A DNA stretch of 64,000 bases from Brachypterus glaber. Lineage: Eukaryota; Arthropoda; Insecta; Coleoptera; Kateretidae. The stretch is taken from NCBI GenBank assembly GCA_958510825.1, contig OY294047.1:62001-126000 (forward strand), in the 5' to 3' direction. The notes below the pieces were generated by a model. The model saw only the letters and a list, made by a program, of their open reading frames with translations. It was not told where the DNA came from and did not search any database. Numbering within the stretch: the stretch's first letter is position 1; every line of letters starts with the position of its first letter. This document shows, piece by piece, positions 22,730 through 35,806 of the stretch. A program made the position numbers and the translations under genes.

Positions 22730-24226
22730 TTTACATAATACCTAAGCTATGCCTTACAGAAAAATATGAAAAATATATTTGGTTTCTATTATTTAACCAT
22801 TTAAATAACTTTATTTATATTAAACTGTTTTAAATTATTTTTGTTACTTTATTTACGCTACTGAGAGGTACACTAGCCTTGAAACAAGAGAATACGGCTT
22901 TGAATATATCGAAAGACACGTGTCCTTGGTTCAAGGAATCCTTTTTTTCTGTGTAACTATTCTAAGTCATTATCTAGCTTTGCGAACCAAATTTAATGAA
23001 AATAACTAGAAAATAAAAAGATAATACTGTTGGGATGTTAAGGATGAATTATATCGAAATAGTTACAATAGTTACGATCAGGGGCGCCCGCAGGATATTT
23101 CATAGGGGGGGGGGGTAATATGAGCCTTTTGAAAAAGAACTTAAGCGCCGCAGGCGATTTTTTTTAGTTTTTAAGTTCACTTAACAATTTAAAAAGAAAA
23201 TTATAAATTTTTTAGGAATATTTAGGTTTCGCATTTCTCAGATACAGGTATGCAAATTATTGAGTAGAATATATTAATTAAAATTGTTGTCACCTTATTG
23301 TTAAAGAGTTTAGCGCCGCAGGATTTTTAATGACACGTATTTAATTTATTAATTTAAAATCGAATTTTTTGAAGCCCATTTGAAGGGGCGTAGCTCCCTT
23401 ACGAGTCGTTTTAGGACATAAGTTTATGGGAACTTTTTTTCTTATTTTTGGGTAGGGAATTACACCCTGAAGTTACGTACCGTACTTAGTAAACACCCTG
23501 TATATTAAAGGACAAGTTACACCATTTTAGCTCACGCGTCCATTTTTGGAAAACGAGCCGCGAAGCGGGGAGTTTTTTAAAGGACGAGTGCGTTAAATAT
23601 CTTATGGAAAGAGATCTTTATACTATTTTATCTATTTGCGCCTTTTATTTTGCTTACAAAGTTCTTTAGTTTTGAATACTTTAAATATGACTGATTTGGG
23701 GAATTTAATGTATTTATATTGGTAACAATGACACTGACAATTTAAAATTTTTATTTGTGTTTTTTCATTACAAATTTATAATAGTCACAAAATTTTCAAG
23801 TGTATTTTTATAGTTATTTTAAATGAAATTGGACGAGGAAGAGTTAACATTTACTCCAGTGTATAAAGGTGTCTTAAATACTTTTATGCTGCCCGCCAAG
23901 CGCCTTCACTTCTAGTGTTTGGGACTTACCTGTGACTAACTTGAACTTAACTGACACAAAATCAAACACGGCCCATAATCACTCACAAAACATACATATT
24001 TATTAATATTTTATAAGAATTCTACCTGTTTTTAGATACTATTGGGTACAGAAACCAGAATTTTTATACGTTTCCAATAATGTTCTGTGATTTTCAATTA
24101 TTTGTTACCAACTTATAAACAAAAAAATCCCCAAAACTGTTTTAAAATTAATAAAAAAGTTACTAAAACTGTTTTACAATTAAGCTTATTGTAACACGCA
24201 AACCAAAACACAAATAGATAAAATTA
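22730..24226. other. Tail-to-tail intergenic region
   Basis: Lies between the 3' ends of the sphingomyelinase and UQCC1 genes. ATTAAA at 22819-22824 could serve as poly(A) signal for the former. 23085-23600 looks transposon-derived: CAGGGGCGCCCGCAGGAT at 23085 resembles a hAT end, followed by a G run and repeated GCGCCGCAGG words that recur at 43780-43890. A GGGAGTTTTTTAAAGGACG patch and an ACACCCTGTATA word follow. No gene seen. Confidence 0.45.
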
Positions 24227-24232
24227 TTTATT
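24227..24232 (-). promoter_or_regulatory. Poly(A) signal AATAAA for UQCC1
   Basis: AATAAA on the minus strand about 75 bases beyond the UQCC1 stop codon (24306-24308). Confidence 0.6.
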
Positions 24233-24305
24233 AATACATAACTACTATAATTAAAACAGCTCTTGTATTTACATATTTCATAAATTTTGCTTATTTGCCT
24301 GTTTG

Positions 24306-27300
24306 TTATCCTATAAAGTTTTTAATGGGCTCCCACTTAACGTATTTCTCCTTAAATAACTGTTCCTGGGGATAGTTATCTAATAAATTAATCTGAAACA
24401 AACAAAATATCACAATTGTGAGGCGTGAAAATTTATTCAAAAAATTAAATTGAAACGGTTTGGCTACAAAGTGAAAATTCTTTGATATTTATTATTACGT
24501 CTAATTTTTTTTATTGTTTTTGATTTTTTTTTAAATTTTATTACTATTTTTTTTTAATTTAATATTAATATTAAAAAAAGGTGTGCAATTCTTAAACTTA
24601 TACTTACCCTGCTTTTCTGATTACTAATTATTACTTAGTTTGTACTATTTTATTGGACATAATAAAATAGTAAAAATTACATAATATGTATAATTATTAT
24701 ACATATTATATAGTTATTGGGAAAAACTATGTCAATAATTAACTTTAGGCAGATAATTTGGACACCCATAATGGGATTTAACACTTAAAACTCTTTAAAA
24801 AAATAAAGCTCAGAGAGTAAACGAAGTTCAAGCAGAAATATTAAAAACCTATGCAGTGCATAGTATGCACCGTGCATGATGCACGTAATAATATTATGAT
24901 TTGCATTACGTTGCTTAAGCCTTAAACTCTCACAAAGTCCAAAGGCAAACTAAGAGAATAGCGTAAATTATCGCAATATACATGATGTTGTCAACATATC
25001 ATCACAAATTATTCGAAATATGGAATTGCACTTTGCGTCTTTTACGAGGCCTGTAAGGGCAACCTGAGGCCTCTAGCGGGCCAAGAAGGAGGAATATTGT
25101 CTGTACTTATAAAAGCTTAACATTTTTAATATATTTTTAGCCTTCTCCATTTAATAAAAATTTATAATTTTTAAATACATTTTTACTTCAACATTTTGGC
25201 CCCTGGAATTTTGAAGTCTAGTTTGCTAACCACCAATCTAGTGCCCTCACTCAATCAAATTGTAATAAATTTAAAGCAAAGCGATTTTATCTATCGATAA
25301 TCTAACTTTGCTCTGGTGTTGTAAACAATTATTTTCTCACCTGTTTCCTAATGTATTTTACCAATATATCTAAAGATTCAATGTGAATATCTTTCTGTTG
25401 GTATATTCTCCTCCAAATGGCACCAGCTAGCACAGTGTCATTTGACTGCAAACCTTCATCATAGGCCAGCAATGCAGCTTGAAGCTGCTCTGACAGTTCT
25501 GCCACTTGTTCCCTCATTTCTGCAGGATTTCCAGCCTAAAAACAGTTTTTTTGTTACCTATTTGATGCAAGCACTTAACTATTTAAATAGCTTGGCTGCC
25601 ACATTTCAGAACAAAGTATGTGCTTTTGATTTAGTTTGAAAATTAGCAAAAACTTTGGCTGGGTCGGTCCGGCCCTGGCTAAAGATCAGTGTTGTAGAAT
25701 CAGGATTTAAAAGGGAAGATTTCTGCTTTTTTGTCCAATTTTTTTTCATAAAATTTGTCATAAAATGTCTAAAATTGTCATAAAATCATAAAAAAAGTCT
25801 AAAAAAATCGGTGGGAGCCCTGATATTGCCTATTCATGGAATCAGACTAACCAATACACTATTTGTAATCGAAACGTTAAAACATGTAACATTAGGATGT
25901 CCTATATATGAGCCATTGAGACAGGTTCTGAGTGGGCTACCACAACCAGTGCCCATGGGCTTGCAAACTTTACTTATACCAATATACTTTATAAAACAGT
26001 AACAAGTATATTAAAAATGAGATCTTTTGTAATAAATGAACGAACTTTTATGCAAGTTTTGTCACAAGACCAACTAGAACTGAATTTTATTATTACACTA
26101 AGAGTGCCGATGTATTGAAATCTTCGCCAAAAAGTCAAAATCTTTGACCACGTTTTTTTCACATTTCTTGACGTTTTAGATCTTCCCGAGTCGCAATCAG
26201 TGAAAAAATTTTTTTCGTCCGTCTGTCTGTTAACTCGATAACTCCATTTCTAAATAAGATATCGACAAGCGGGGTTTTGCATATTGTTTCTTATCGTATT
26301 TCAAAGAGATGATTAGATTTTGGGGGTAAACGATTTGGGGTAAGAATGGGGTAAAACTCCTATTTTTAGCGTCTTTTGGTTATAATTAGGGCAATTATTA
26401 TTGTATTTTATTAATTTAGCATTTATATGAAAGATAATTTTAATTTGGTCAAAAATGTTACAATTTGTTCCTAAAATGCACTGTTTTCGAGATATTGGCG
26501 TTTAAAGCAGTAAAACGTTTTTTAGCATATCTAATTTATAACCCGATTTCAAAAATTATATTTTAAATGAAAGCTGTTTTTAAGCCCTATAAAAAATGCT
26601 AATATACATTTTGTTGCTAATATAAATATAAAGTTTTGGAGATACAGACTTTCAAACTTTAATAAATTATGCCTATTCACGTGATCGCACAACTTTCCTT
26701 TACATAACGTTTTAAATTAGTGCCTAGTGCCGATGTTTTATTTATTTATATATTTATTTTGACAAGGTGCTTGTAACTGTTCACCTGGTTAATATTTGTT
26801 TATTTTTTATGTTATTATTACTTTAAACTGGTAAGTTGCGCGGAAATCTAATTTTATTTATATATATGTATTCTTTTCTTGTTGTAATGTATGTATTTTA
26901 TAGTACTTATTTTATTTTTATTCTATTGTATGTATTTATTTATCTTATTTTACCAAACTGTCACAGAGTGTAATCTGAGGACAATAAATATTCCTATTCT
27001 ATTTCTATTCAGAATTAGAATAGACTATTCTAATCATTTTTCTGAAAAATGAAATGGCGTTTTTTTTTTATTTATTAGAAAAATGAAATGAATCTTTTTT
27101 AGCTTTAGTTATTAGTATTTAGTCTTATGAATAGAATCCCGTTGGAAATTTTACTCTATGTGTTACAGGAAGCCCAAAAACTGTGGAGCTGTTTAAAAAG
27201 TGTCTTTTGCCCTCTGTGGTTAAGATGTATTAAAAACAAAAAAAACAAAAATATATTCTTAATATGTTTCAGAAATATGTCCAAAAGAAATTAATTCAAT

Positions 27301-28826
27301 AAATACAATATACTTTTCACAAAAAAAAAATAAAAAGTTTATTTTTTTCCAAATATGAAAAGTCCCCTTAATCTATCTAAGAAATAGTCTCTCAACCACC
27401 ATAGACCCACCGCCTAGATTACTCAGTAGCTCCATCTAGCAGCCCGTCTTTCAACCATTGTTCCCAAGAACGACTGCTATATGAAGTTCTTGGAAAATAT
27501 TTTTAGAGCCATGAGAAAAAGAAGTTGAAAGTTGATAATCATTATACCTTGCCAAAGTCAGAGCTATTTCAGATAAAAACACTTTGCTCAGCCAAAAACT
27601 GCTTATCAATGAATGCGACGCGTTTGTTTTGTTGTCGTTTTGCAGTGAGACAATGGCTCAAATCACTTTCCTCTATTAAAAGTGCTTTAACTGTGGTGAG
27701 GTAAATTAATCAAGATATGATTATCATCCACATACAAAAAGGTTTGAAAATTATTAAATGATTTAATCTTACCCCAAGTTTCTTCACTCTTTGAGCAACA
27801 TCAGACCATAGTGCTTCCACTAAACAGTTTCTAAGATATCTCCCTTCATCCCCTTCAGCCATTGCCCTTGCTGATAGCATCCATATATGAAGCTCCGTTA
27901 TAACAAACCATGAATAAAATGTATCAGGTATATTCAGCTCTTCAAAAAAATCTATACAGTTTATTTTGTCGACAATATTTTCATAAAGCATATATGCAGC
28001 AACCTTGGTTCTCTGTAAGATGAATAGTATAATATAAATTTTATGAAATATATAAAGACAGTTTTACATTAACAAGTTTTATACTATGCAAGAGATTTGC
28101 AAGAAACCTGCTAAACACTTTCACTGCCAGTTGTAATTTGTAATCTCCACGCAGGAAACAACTGCTTGATTAAACATGTAATTATTATGCCACATTTGTG
28201 TCAATGGCTTCTGTGGAGAAATCCACATGACGCCACATAGGAATCATCAGCAGCAAACGTGTTTAAGTATCACAAGCTTAAAAAACTCTTTAATTCAGAA
28301 GTTTGATTGGTAAATTTTGTTTTGCTGTGTTGAAAGTTCTGTCTGCACTGTTGTATAGATAACTCTGATTTATATCAGCTTTTTGGCAGGTTTGATGGGC
28401 GAGTGTAGCCCTCATTTAAACCAGGAGGATACATTTTTGATATATCTTTAAAAAAACTTAAAAATCTACTACCTTGCCTTGCCGTTGCATAGCATGAAAC
28501 TTGCATTATATATAATACGCTTAATGTTCATATAAACTTACAGCTTTTTTTAGACCTACAAAGGTTATTTTCTTTAGAATTTTATTAACAATTCCCTCTT
28601 CCTTTTGTATACCTTTGGCTTCTATTGTTGAAATTGATTTCACATGATTGTTTAAATTAATATTATTATTGTGTATATTTACATAATTTAGTCCTGTTTT
28701 TATAGTTTGGTTTTTGTAGTAAACCTGAAAAAAAAAATTGTTAAAAAATATCTAATTATAGGATTTGTGTCATACTTTATATAAATTATCAAATAAATTT
28801 GCTCTACAAAGTTTTTGTAAATTCAT
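24306..28826 (-). CDS. UQCC1: Ubiquinol-cytochrome c reductase complex assembly factor 1 (CBP3 homologue)
   Basis: Five exons on the minus strand: 28776-28826, 28542-28724, 27773-28012, 25341-25535, 24306-24392; all phase 0 with GT/AG borders, giving 251 residues. The N-terminal ~60 residues are Lys/Asn-rich without acidic residues near the start, compatible with a mitochondrial targeting sequence. The ubiquinol-cytochrome c chaperone domain spans about 79-240. It is recognised from YENIVDKI, LPDTF-like IPDTFYSWFVITELHIWM, EGRYLRN, LWSDVAQRVKKLG and the exon-4 block with LLAYDEG and ILVKYIRKQ. The family (yeast Cbp3) binds newly made cytochrome b at the mitochondrial ribosome with UQCC2/Cbp6 and is needed for complex III assembly. 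Human UQCC1 is about 300 residues, so this one is slightly short at the N-terminus. Introns 3 and 4 hold transposon debris. It is divergent from the zinc-finger gene at 29544. Confidence 0.92.
25811..26010 (+). pseudogene. Fragment of a non-LTR retrotransposon C-terminal region
   Basis: A 63-codon open stretch contains ETLKHVTLGCPIYEPLR. This matches the E-T-x-x-H-x4-C-P-x-Y pattern commonly found C-terminal to the reverse transcriptase or RNase H of insect LINEs. It lacks any reverse transcriptase upstream, is embedded in intron 3 of UQCC1 on the opposite strand, and ends in a stop, so it is a dead fragment. Confidence 0.5.
26750..27005 (+). repeat. Possible LINE 3' tail
   Basis: A TTTATTTATATATTTATT-rich leader, a TGTAATCTGAGGACAATAAA segment and a TATTCCTATTCTATTTCTAT tail resemble the short-repeat 3' ends of insect non-LTR retrotransposons. 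Together with the fragment at 25811 it may be one decayed insertion. Function-free filler inside a UQCC1 intron. Confidence 0.35.
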
Positions 28827-29543
28827 TATTTACTATTTTTAAACTTATCACTAAAAATATCTCGAGCATTTACAAATGAACCTAAAAATTTGACACTTTT
28901 TACTACATTATGTCAAGTGCTGCCATCTGTTTTTACGAACGTACATTTTAAAGAATGGCAATGGTGGCCTAGTGACTGCTCGGGGTGCCTAAAGTTATTT
29001 ATTTTTATATAATAACATCATCGTCTGACTATTTTCAATAGTATTACAGGTTTGTAGTATTTTATTTTGTCAATACGCAATTTAATTTCCGTATTTCAAT
29101 TAAAATATGGAGAGATATTTACGGGAGAGACATGTCGACATCTGACCTCTGGGTACACCACACAACACAATTTTTAGTTAAATAAAGAAGGTTATACAGA
29201 CAAGATTAATATGTAATTAAATCTAACTGTAAAACTGATAACTCCAACCCTTGTTTCAAGGTACATAGGTACTTTGCACAAGTTCAGCAAAACAATTTTG
29301 CACATAGCTTTCATTTACTAAAGTGCATATGTGCAAAATTGTTATAAAGTGCATCCAGCAGCATATATTCTAATGCAACAAAAGGTATAGACCATAGTGA
29401 TGGCACATCACTATGGTATAGACCCATATGTGCACCCAGTTGGGTTAATTTTAAGTTTTACCTGGATATAACATTAGTTTGACATTTTGGTATTAAATAC
29501 AATTTTAATTAATTTATTCTGTTTTAGAATTAGAAGTTACACA
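28827..29543. promoter_or_regulatory. Divergent promoter interval between UQCC1 and the ZNF800-type gene
   Basis: 717 bp separate the two start codons. The zinc-finger gene has a splice acceptor (TTTTAG at 29522-29527) just before its ATG, so it has an upstream non-coding exon, probably between about 28900 and 29150. The intergenic span may therefore be only a few hundred bases, with shared promoter elements. No TATA box is obvious. An AATTTTGCACAT word is repeated inverted at 29292-29342. Confidence 0.45.
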
Positions 29544-32500
29544 ATGTCAAGCAAAAGTAAAAGTAAAAATAAGAAACCTTTGGAGACCACATTGGGCAAA
29601 GCTGGGTTAAATGATGGTGAAGATTTATCCCACATTCAGATGCCCATTCACACCAGTGTGTTTGGGTTAAAACAAGTTCTGTCTTTGTACGATACAGCTA
29701 CTGAAGAGGTGCCATATTTTTCAATTATTCAAGGTTTACTTTCTGAAGCAAAAAAAGTACAATGATTGTCTATGAATTCACAGATTGTCCATAAACAGTC
29801 CATTGTGTCCAATGATTTTCCATATGATATGGAAAATCATATAAATCATATGTATAATATTGTCTATGATATCATATCATATGGAAAATCTTATAGAATA
29901 TTGTCTATGAATTCATGCATGAATTGTCCATGGACAGTTGTTCATGATTGTCAAGCAAGTGTACAAGAATTGTCCCAGTTTTTACCCCCTTACAATTATT
30001 TGCTCTATTTGAAATAAATACCTGCTATTTTTAGGTGAAGCATTATATAACTTATGAGTGTGATATAATGTATGAGTGCAGAATATGCAGAACAATTTTC
30101 AGAAGTTTGGCCAATTTTATACTTCACAAAAGAAATTACTGTTTGAACAGATACACTTCACTTGATCCATCAGATGGAAATTCTCACGACTTGGTAAGAA
30201 ATTATTTTTAAATATTTAGGTATTATTAATTATATTATTATTATTATTATTATTAGTGGTAGTTCATCATGATTCTGCAGAATTAAGGGCATGTAAAAAT
30301 CCAACAAAATCCAGCCTTCATAAGAAATAAATACCCAGACTTTTTAATTAACCCTTAAGGGTGTCCCTTTGTAATCCCTACAAGCCCTGAGGGTTAATTT
30401 ATTTACTATAAAATCACTTTAGAGACAGAACTGGATTTACACTTCTTGCACCTTAGGGTTCGTCCATAAAATACGTCACACAAATTGACCAAAATTCATA
30501 CACTTCCGCGTTCCCCGTTTCTCGCGTTATTAAAGGATGTAGAGATTTTATATTTTGGCACTTAAAAATTTTGGGTTTTATTATGTAGGAAGACTTAAAA
30601 GATCCGATTTATTATTTAATTTAAAGAATATATATATATTTCCAGAATAAAAAAAATAATCATAAAAAAATTGCGCATACGCCATGCTCTGTTTAGAAGT
30701 GCTATATAATAGTGAATAACAAATCTAGTATTGGCTATAAACTGCATAGTCTCATATTCATTTAAACTTATCTTCTTTATTTAGGTATGTAGCATGGAAG
30801 AGGAAACAACAAGCATACCTGAAATGGGGTTGTCCACAATAATTGATAAACTAAAGGAAAAACAAACCATCAACCAATTAGCTCAGGATATAATTGATGA
30901 AAAATTAGAAGATGAAAACAAGAATATGAATAAAGATAAAATTATAGAAAAGCCAGAATTTTTTTTAGAAAAGATACATTCAAATAGTTCAGCAGTTTTT
31001 CAAACTATGTTTAATAATGTACCTGAGAAGGGAACCAAGGAACTAATGAAGGTTGAGGTAAGAAATCCTATATGGCGCTACTTAGGCTCTACATTAGTGC
31101 TCTTTTTGTCCTCCTCTTATGAACACCAATTTAAAAAAAGTTAGATACCCTGACAAGTCATGTACAAATTAAGTAAGATTTTTCGGGGGTCCCGAAATGC
31201 TTATTATCCTAGGATAAGCTTACATGGAAGGGCTGATATTCCTAAAAAATGTCTTGCATATAGTTCTCCACATGAAAGAAAGTATCCGACGAAAGGGGGA
31301 GGAGTCATTCGCGCTCTCTTCTTTCCGTCAAGAGCGTTATAAGGCGTGCCTACAACGGGCCTCCCACTTGCACACAAATTCCAAACATATTTCCCGTAGA
31401 CACAGATCCGTGCGTCAAACTATAACTAAGAAAAACAAAAAAAAACTTTGAACTTTCATTTTATTTCCTGATTCCTTAATCAAAACTAATTTGATCTAGT
31501 TAATCTGGTAATTAATTTAGATGTGTTTAACTTAAGCAACTTAAGGTTAAAATTTTTGGCCAGTACAGTACTGACCAAACGCAGCAATTAAGGTTTCTTG
31601 GGGGTAAAAGTTCACTTTTCGTTTGACTAAAGTCTATAGACGACACTATACAAGCAGTGCCGTTCACAGTATTTTAAACTATTCCCCGATACTGTATTAT
31701 TTTTATTAGGTTATGGAAATCCACAGTATGCTAGATAGCGACGAGGCAGTATTGGGCGCAGACGGAAAAATTTTCAATTTTCCCTCGGAAAACCCAAACG
31801 GCGATATCCCGAAATCATATCTCTGCTGCACAAAGTGCAACTTGAAATTTTCCACAAAGAAAACCCTGACATACCACCTAAAATACAAGCATAACAAAAC
31901 GCGAGTTGTTTTCGTCTGTCCGGAGTGCAAGGAAATATTTGCAAACGCGTGGTCCGTTTACAGACATTTGATGAAGGTTCATAGAAAGACCAGTGGCCAG
32001 ATTAAGAAAATGAGGGATTTGATATATAGTACAGTTATAACAAGAGAGGAGGAACCTGCGAGGCAAGAGGCGAAAATCGAGATAATGGACGATGAACATC
32101 AGGTAAGAGATTTGTTTTTTGCGATGCAAGTAAAACTGTCCATTTATGAGTCATTCTACGAACCATGCCTACGCCTAATTTCTGTGCGTCTCGCCAATTT
32201 ATGCTGCTTTTAGCTTTTATATAAAACCTTTTTATATGCTGTTTGGTATCGTTTAAAAGCTTATAAAGTTTCGATTTTAAAACCATCTAATGTTTTAGTA
32301 TGTCTTAGTTTTCGTGGAAATTGTGACATTTTTGGTCCTCATAAAATGTGAAAAAATGAATTGTCGGGAAACAAGAACGAAAATGTCGAAGCAAACAAAA
32401 AATATTTAAACAGTTTCCCAAAATATTTTGAAATAATAACTATATACATAATCCGACTATGTTTAAAAAAGAAAAAGTTAAATAAAAAAGGTATGATTTG

Positions 32501-35195
32501 GGCTTTTTTTCTAGGCCACGTAATGTTTCTTATTTTTTTAGGTTAACTTTTAAATGCAAGTTGTATGTATGTATATATGTAGATATATCTTTACGTTTTA
32601 TATCTAATTTAATAAAATATTTTTTGTGCTAAAAAGCGTGAATTCATTTAATTTTATTAAATGACGAGTTTTTTTATTTTTCTTTCCTAAGATTAGAAAA
32701 AAAAAATTAACCTGGCCAACGTTCGTAGAAAGAGTCTTATGTGCACATTTACAATTTTTACTTTCTCATAAAGTACTGTGATTATAAATCTGTCTAAATC
32801 ATATTATCTTTTCTTAAACGCCGAGAAAAATCAAAATAAGCAACAATAAAAAATTATGTCTGTCTGTCTGTATCCATGATTATTTAAGAAAGCTTAGGTA
32901 TGCAGATGTATTTTTATACTATCTTGGACAAGTTCGTATTTGAACAAAATTGGTTAGGGGGATTTTTCGTTTTGTTTTGGATGTAATTTTTTTTATTATT
33001 TACAGTAGAAGAAAAATTTGTAAACCACATAAAAGGTAAAATAAAATTAAACGAAAAATTTTATTATTATTTTTTCCAGCGCCCCCTCACCCAAAATGTA
33101 AAAAAATGTTTCAAGGCATAACTTTTTTATTGTTTACAAAAGAAGAAATGTTTAAAAACAACCTAAAAGAAAAAAAATCACGACTCTTCTCCCACGAAAT
33201 ATTATAAATTATTTTTGGGCATTTTATGAGAAAGTATTCTTGCTCATTCGAGACGGATTTTTATAAATAGCATTGCTATTATAGCAAGAATATGGTTGTA
33301 AGTATTTTACATGTCGATGAGCAGTTAATGTTGCGGGACGCGTCCCGCGCACATATTTTTTGTTTTTCGGTACATACGCATAAAAATGATCCGCTAAAAG
33401 AATGAAAGCCGGAATATATTTACTTTCTAGGAAATAATAAGGGGATTTTTAACAATTATGTCACCGAATATTTGCTATTTTTAATCCTTCCCCCCCCATC
33501 ACTGGGCTATCAACCCGTGTGATGGCCCAGTGATGGCCCGTCGGTAAAGTTTTGCTGGGATATATGATTGGAACATTATTATTGGACCATTAATTTCAGC
33601 TAGACCCCCTCAGTCGGTGACGTAATTGTTGAACAGTCCCTAGTAAGAATAAGGTTTTCTTTTCTCAACTTAAATGTTATTTTCAGTGGTTGAGTAACGT
33701 GGAAGACGACAACGAGTTGCAAATGTGTGGCGGCTGTGGAAAGAGATTCGAACGCAAAGCCGCCTTGATTTCTCACGCCCAAATGTGCGCCAAAAGAATA
33801 TCCGTTTGCAATACCATCAGAGAAACTAATGCCAGAAAGAAAGAATTGGAAGAACAAGAAAATAGAGAAAAACTGCAAAAACTAGTGATGAAACAAAGTC
33901 TACTAAAGGGTGCAGTCAAAAGAAAACCTTGTATCATAGTTACTTATAAGGAAAACAAGGAAAATATAGTACAAGAATTGTCTGCATCTTCTTCCAGTGA
34001 TTCTGCAGTTAGTGATGTTCCTACTACGCAAGATGATTTCAAATGTTTGGATTTTTCTTCAGTTTTTGTACAAGAAACGTCAAATGAATTGGAAAATTTA
34101 CCGTCCACGTCTTCGGAACCCTTTAAAGCAAACGAATTAATGGATTGCTACCCAGACAGTATAGAAGATTCATTAATAGAAAATGCACCGTCCACTTCAA
34201 GTGCTTATCCAAAGGCATACCCAGAAATTGGTAATCCTACTAATACTTTCGATGACAGCAATGCAAAACTCAGACGCAAAGCCGCCCCTCATATGAACGA
34301 AGACGAGTTAGTCTGTCTATCGTGCAAAAAAACATTTTTGACAAACATCCAGTTACTTTGGCACATGTCTGCGCATTTTTCCTGGTTTTGTTTCCAATGT
34401 AGTAAATGCTCTTTCGTTTCTTTTAACAAAGACGACTGTGTCTGTCATGCTAAAGACACGCACATGGTTGATAATGCTATGTTGCCTAGTGTTGTTTTGC
34501 CCATCCCTGATTGGAAAACCAAGCTTATGTCTCACGAGTTTCAACTGTTGACTAACAACAAAGACCTAACCGGAAAATTAACAGATGAAATAATTGTAGT
34601 TTCAAACAATTCATTTTCTGAAGAAAGGTTATTTGTTGTTAAAAAAGAGTTGGATGAATCAGCAGATTCGTTATTATTTAGCGAATTTTCTTATGATAAA
34701 CCTGATTTAAATTTTTCTACAGATTTCAAAAATGATAGTTCAAATTCAGAAAATTCCGAAACTATTGATATCTCCCAAGAACTCGAAGAATCTTATCAAA
34801 TCGATATCCCACATGAAATTTATACAATTGTTGAAGAAAGAACTCCTGAACTCTTGAATTTCGAAAGAACGCCGTGTCGTAGCGTCTTGCCTGACGCCGA
34901 TTGTTTTTTGCCTGAAAACTACGTCACTTCGCAGCCTTCTCTAACAATCGAACCACCAGAAAGCCCCCCTGTAAATATAGACCCCCCAATCTGTGATAAA
35001 AATGCTCCAAATCGGCCGGTTCGAAACCGGACAAAAAGCGTCAAAATTCTGCATGACGATTTTATTTACGATTTGACGAATGTGATTAAAATGAACGAGT
35101 CTTCTTCTGTAAAAGAGAAAAAACGTAGGCCGAAACAAATGAATAAAACGTCAAATAATAATAGAGAAATGAAAGGGGAACATTCGAGTGTATAA
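29544..35195 (+). CDS. C2H2 zinc-finger protein, ZNF800-like
   Basis: Five coding exons, all phase 0: 29544-29756, 30035-30193, 30785-31057, 31710-32102, 33687-35195; 848 residues. Fingers: YECRICRTIFRSLANFILHK (exon 2, residues about 83-105), LCCTKCNLKFSTKKTLTYH and FVCPECKEIFANAWSVYRH (exon 4), CGGCGKRFERKAALISH (start of exon 5), LVCLSCKKTFLTNIQLLWH and FQCSKCSFVSF near residues 550-600. The exon-2 finger preceded by VKHYITYECD and the WLSNVEDDNELQMCGGCGKRF block are the features that identify ZNF800, a conserved metazoan nuclear protein that acts as a transcriptional repressor in vertebrates. The C-terminal ~250 residues are acidic and Ser-rich with a basic end (KEKKRRPKQ). The first donor (AAA/GTACAA) is weak but the frame and homology across it are convincing. 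Antisense open frames in exon 5 are shadows. Confidence 0.88.
30352..30403. repeat. TTAA-flanked short palindrome
   Basis: TTAACCCTTAAGGG on the left and CCCTGAGGGTTAA on the right, about 50 bp apart, in intron 2 of the ZNF800-like gene. The TTAA plus CCCT pattern resembles a very short piggyBac-type MITE, but the ends are too short to be sure. Confidence 0.35.
30455..30570. mobile_element. Truncated copy of the GTCGTCCATAAAATACGTCA MITE
   Basis: Starts AGGGTTCGTCCATAAAATAC and continues through CAAATTGACCAAAATTCATA and a CGTTTCTCGCG segment. The full copy is at 58721-58906. Here the second inverted end is missing. Confidence 0.65.
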
Positions 35196-35806
35196 CTGTT
35201 TTTTGTTTTCAGAAAAAAATAACTATTTTTCCTTCGCGCTTTAATTTCGCAACTGTGCATAGGAAAAATAGCCTGCATTACTCGAGATAAAAGTGTTTTC
35301 ACGGTCATGTGATATTTTTCGCACTCGTTTACGCCTCATGCTAAATATCCTTTTCACTCAAGTTATGTAATATATATGTAATATGCTAAATATCCTTTTG
35401 ACTCGAGTTATGTAATATATGTATATATGTAATATATATATATATGTGCATTGGTATCTTTTTCGCCTCCTCATATCTTGGTGGCTTCCTTTTATCCACC
35501 AGTAATACAAGAGGTTCATTGAATTTTTTTGAATATAAAAAACCGTTATATTTCATTTAGTAAAGGCATGCAGAGAGGGGTAAAGATTTGTAAAAAAATG
35601 TAAATCGTTATATATTCGATAACTTTTCAGCTCCTTATATAAAGGGAATTTTTTAAGCTCCGTGTATAAAATAGTGTTATACGAAGGGAGCGACTTTTTC
35701 TCCGATCAACGTTGCCAAATATAACTTCAGTTTTGGCCATGTGTTTGTAAACCACGTGACATTTTTAAGGTTAGAATCTTCATTTGTTTCCTATGTGCGT
35801 GATAAA
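35196..35806. other. Intergenic region with AT microsatellite and a repeated 40-bp motif
   Basis: Two direct copies of a motif beginning ATGCTAAATATCCTTTT and ending GTTATGTAATATAT occur at about 35339 and 35384, followed by a TA-rich microsatellite. An inverted copy is at about 41552-41600, on the other side of the recombinase-like gene. The promoter of that gene must lie in 35460-35806. Confidence 0.55.

Noticed and set aside
30035..30193. Reading exon 1 of the ZNF800-type gene to the alternative donor AAG/GTTTAC near 29733
   Set aside because: That junction shifts frame and stops within a few codons of exon 2; the weaker AAA/GTACAA donor keeps the frame and the conserved zinc-finger context.
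31160..31451. Open frames in intron 3 of the ZNF800-type gene
   Set aside because: Short, overlapping in two frames, no splice context linking them to the gene, and no conserved motif; part of the segment resembles non-coding text at 42074.
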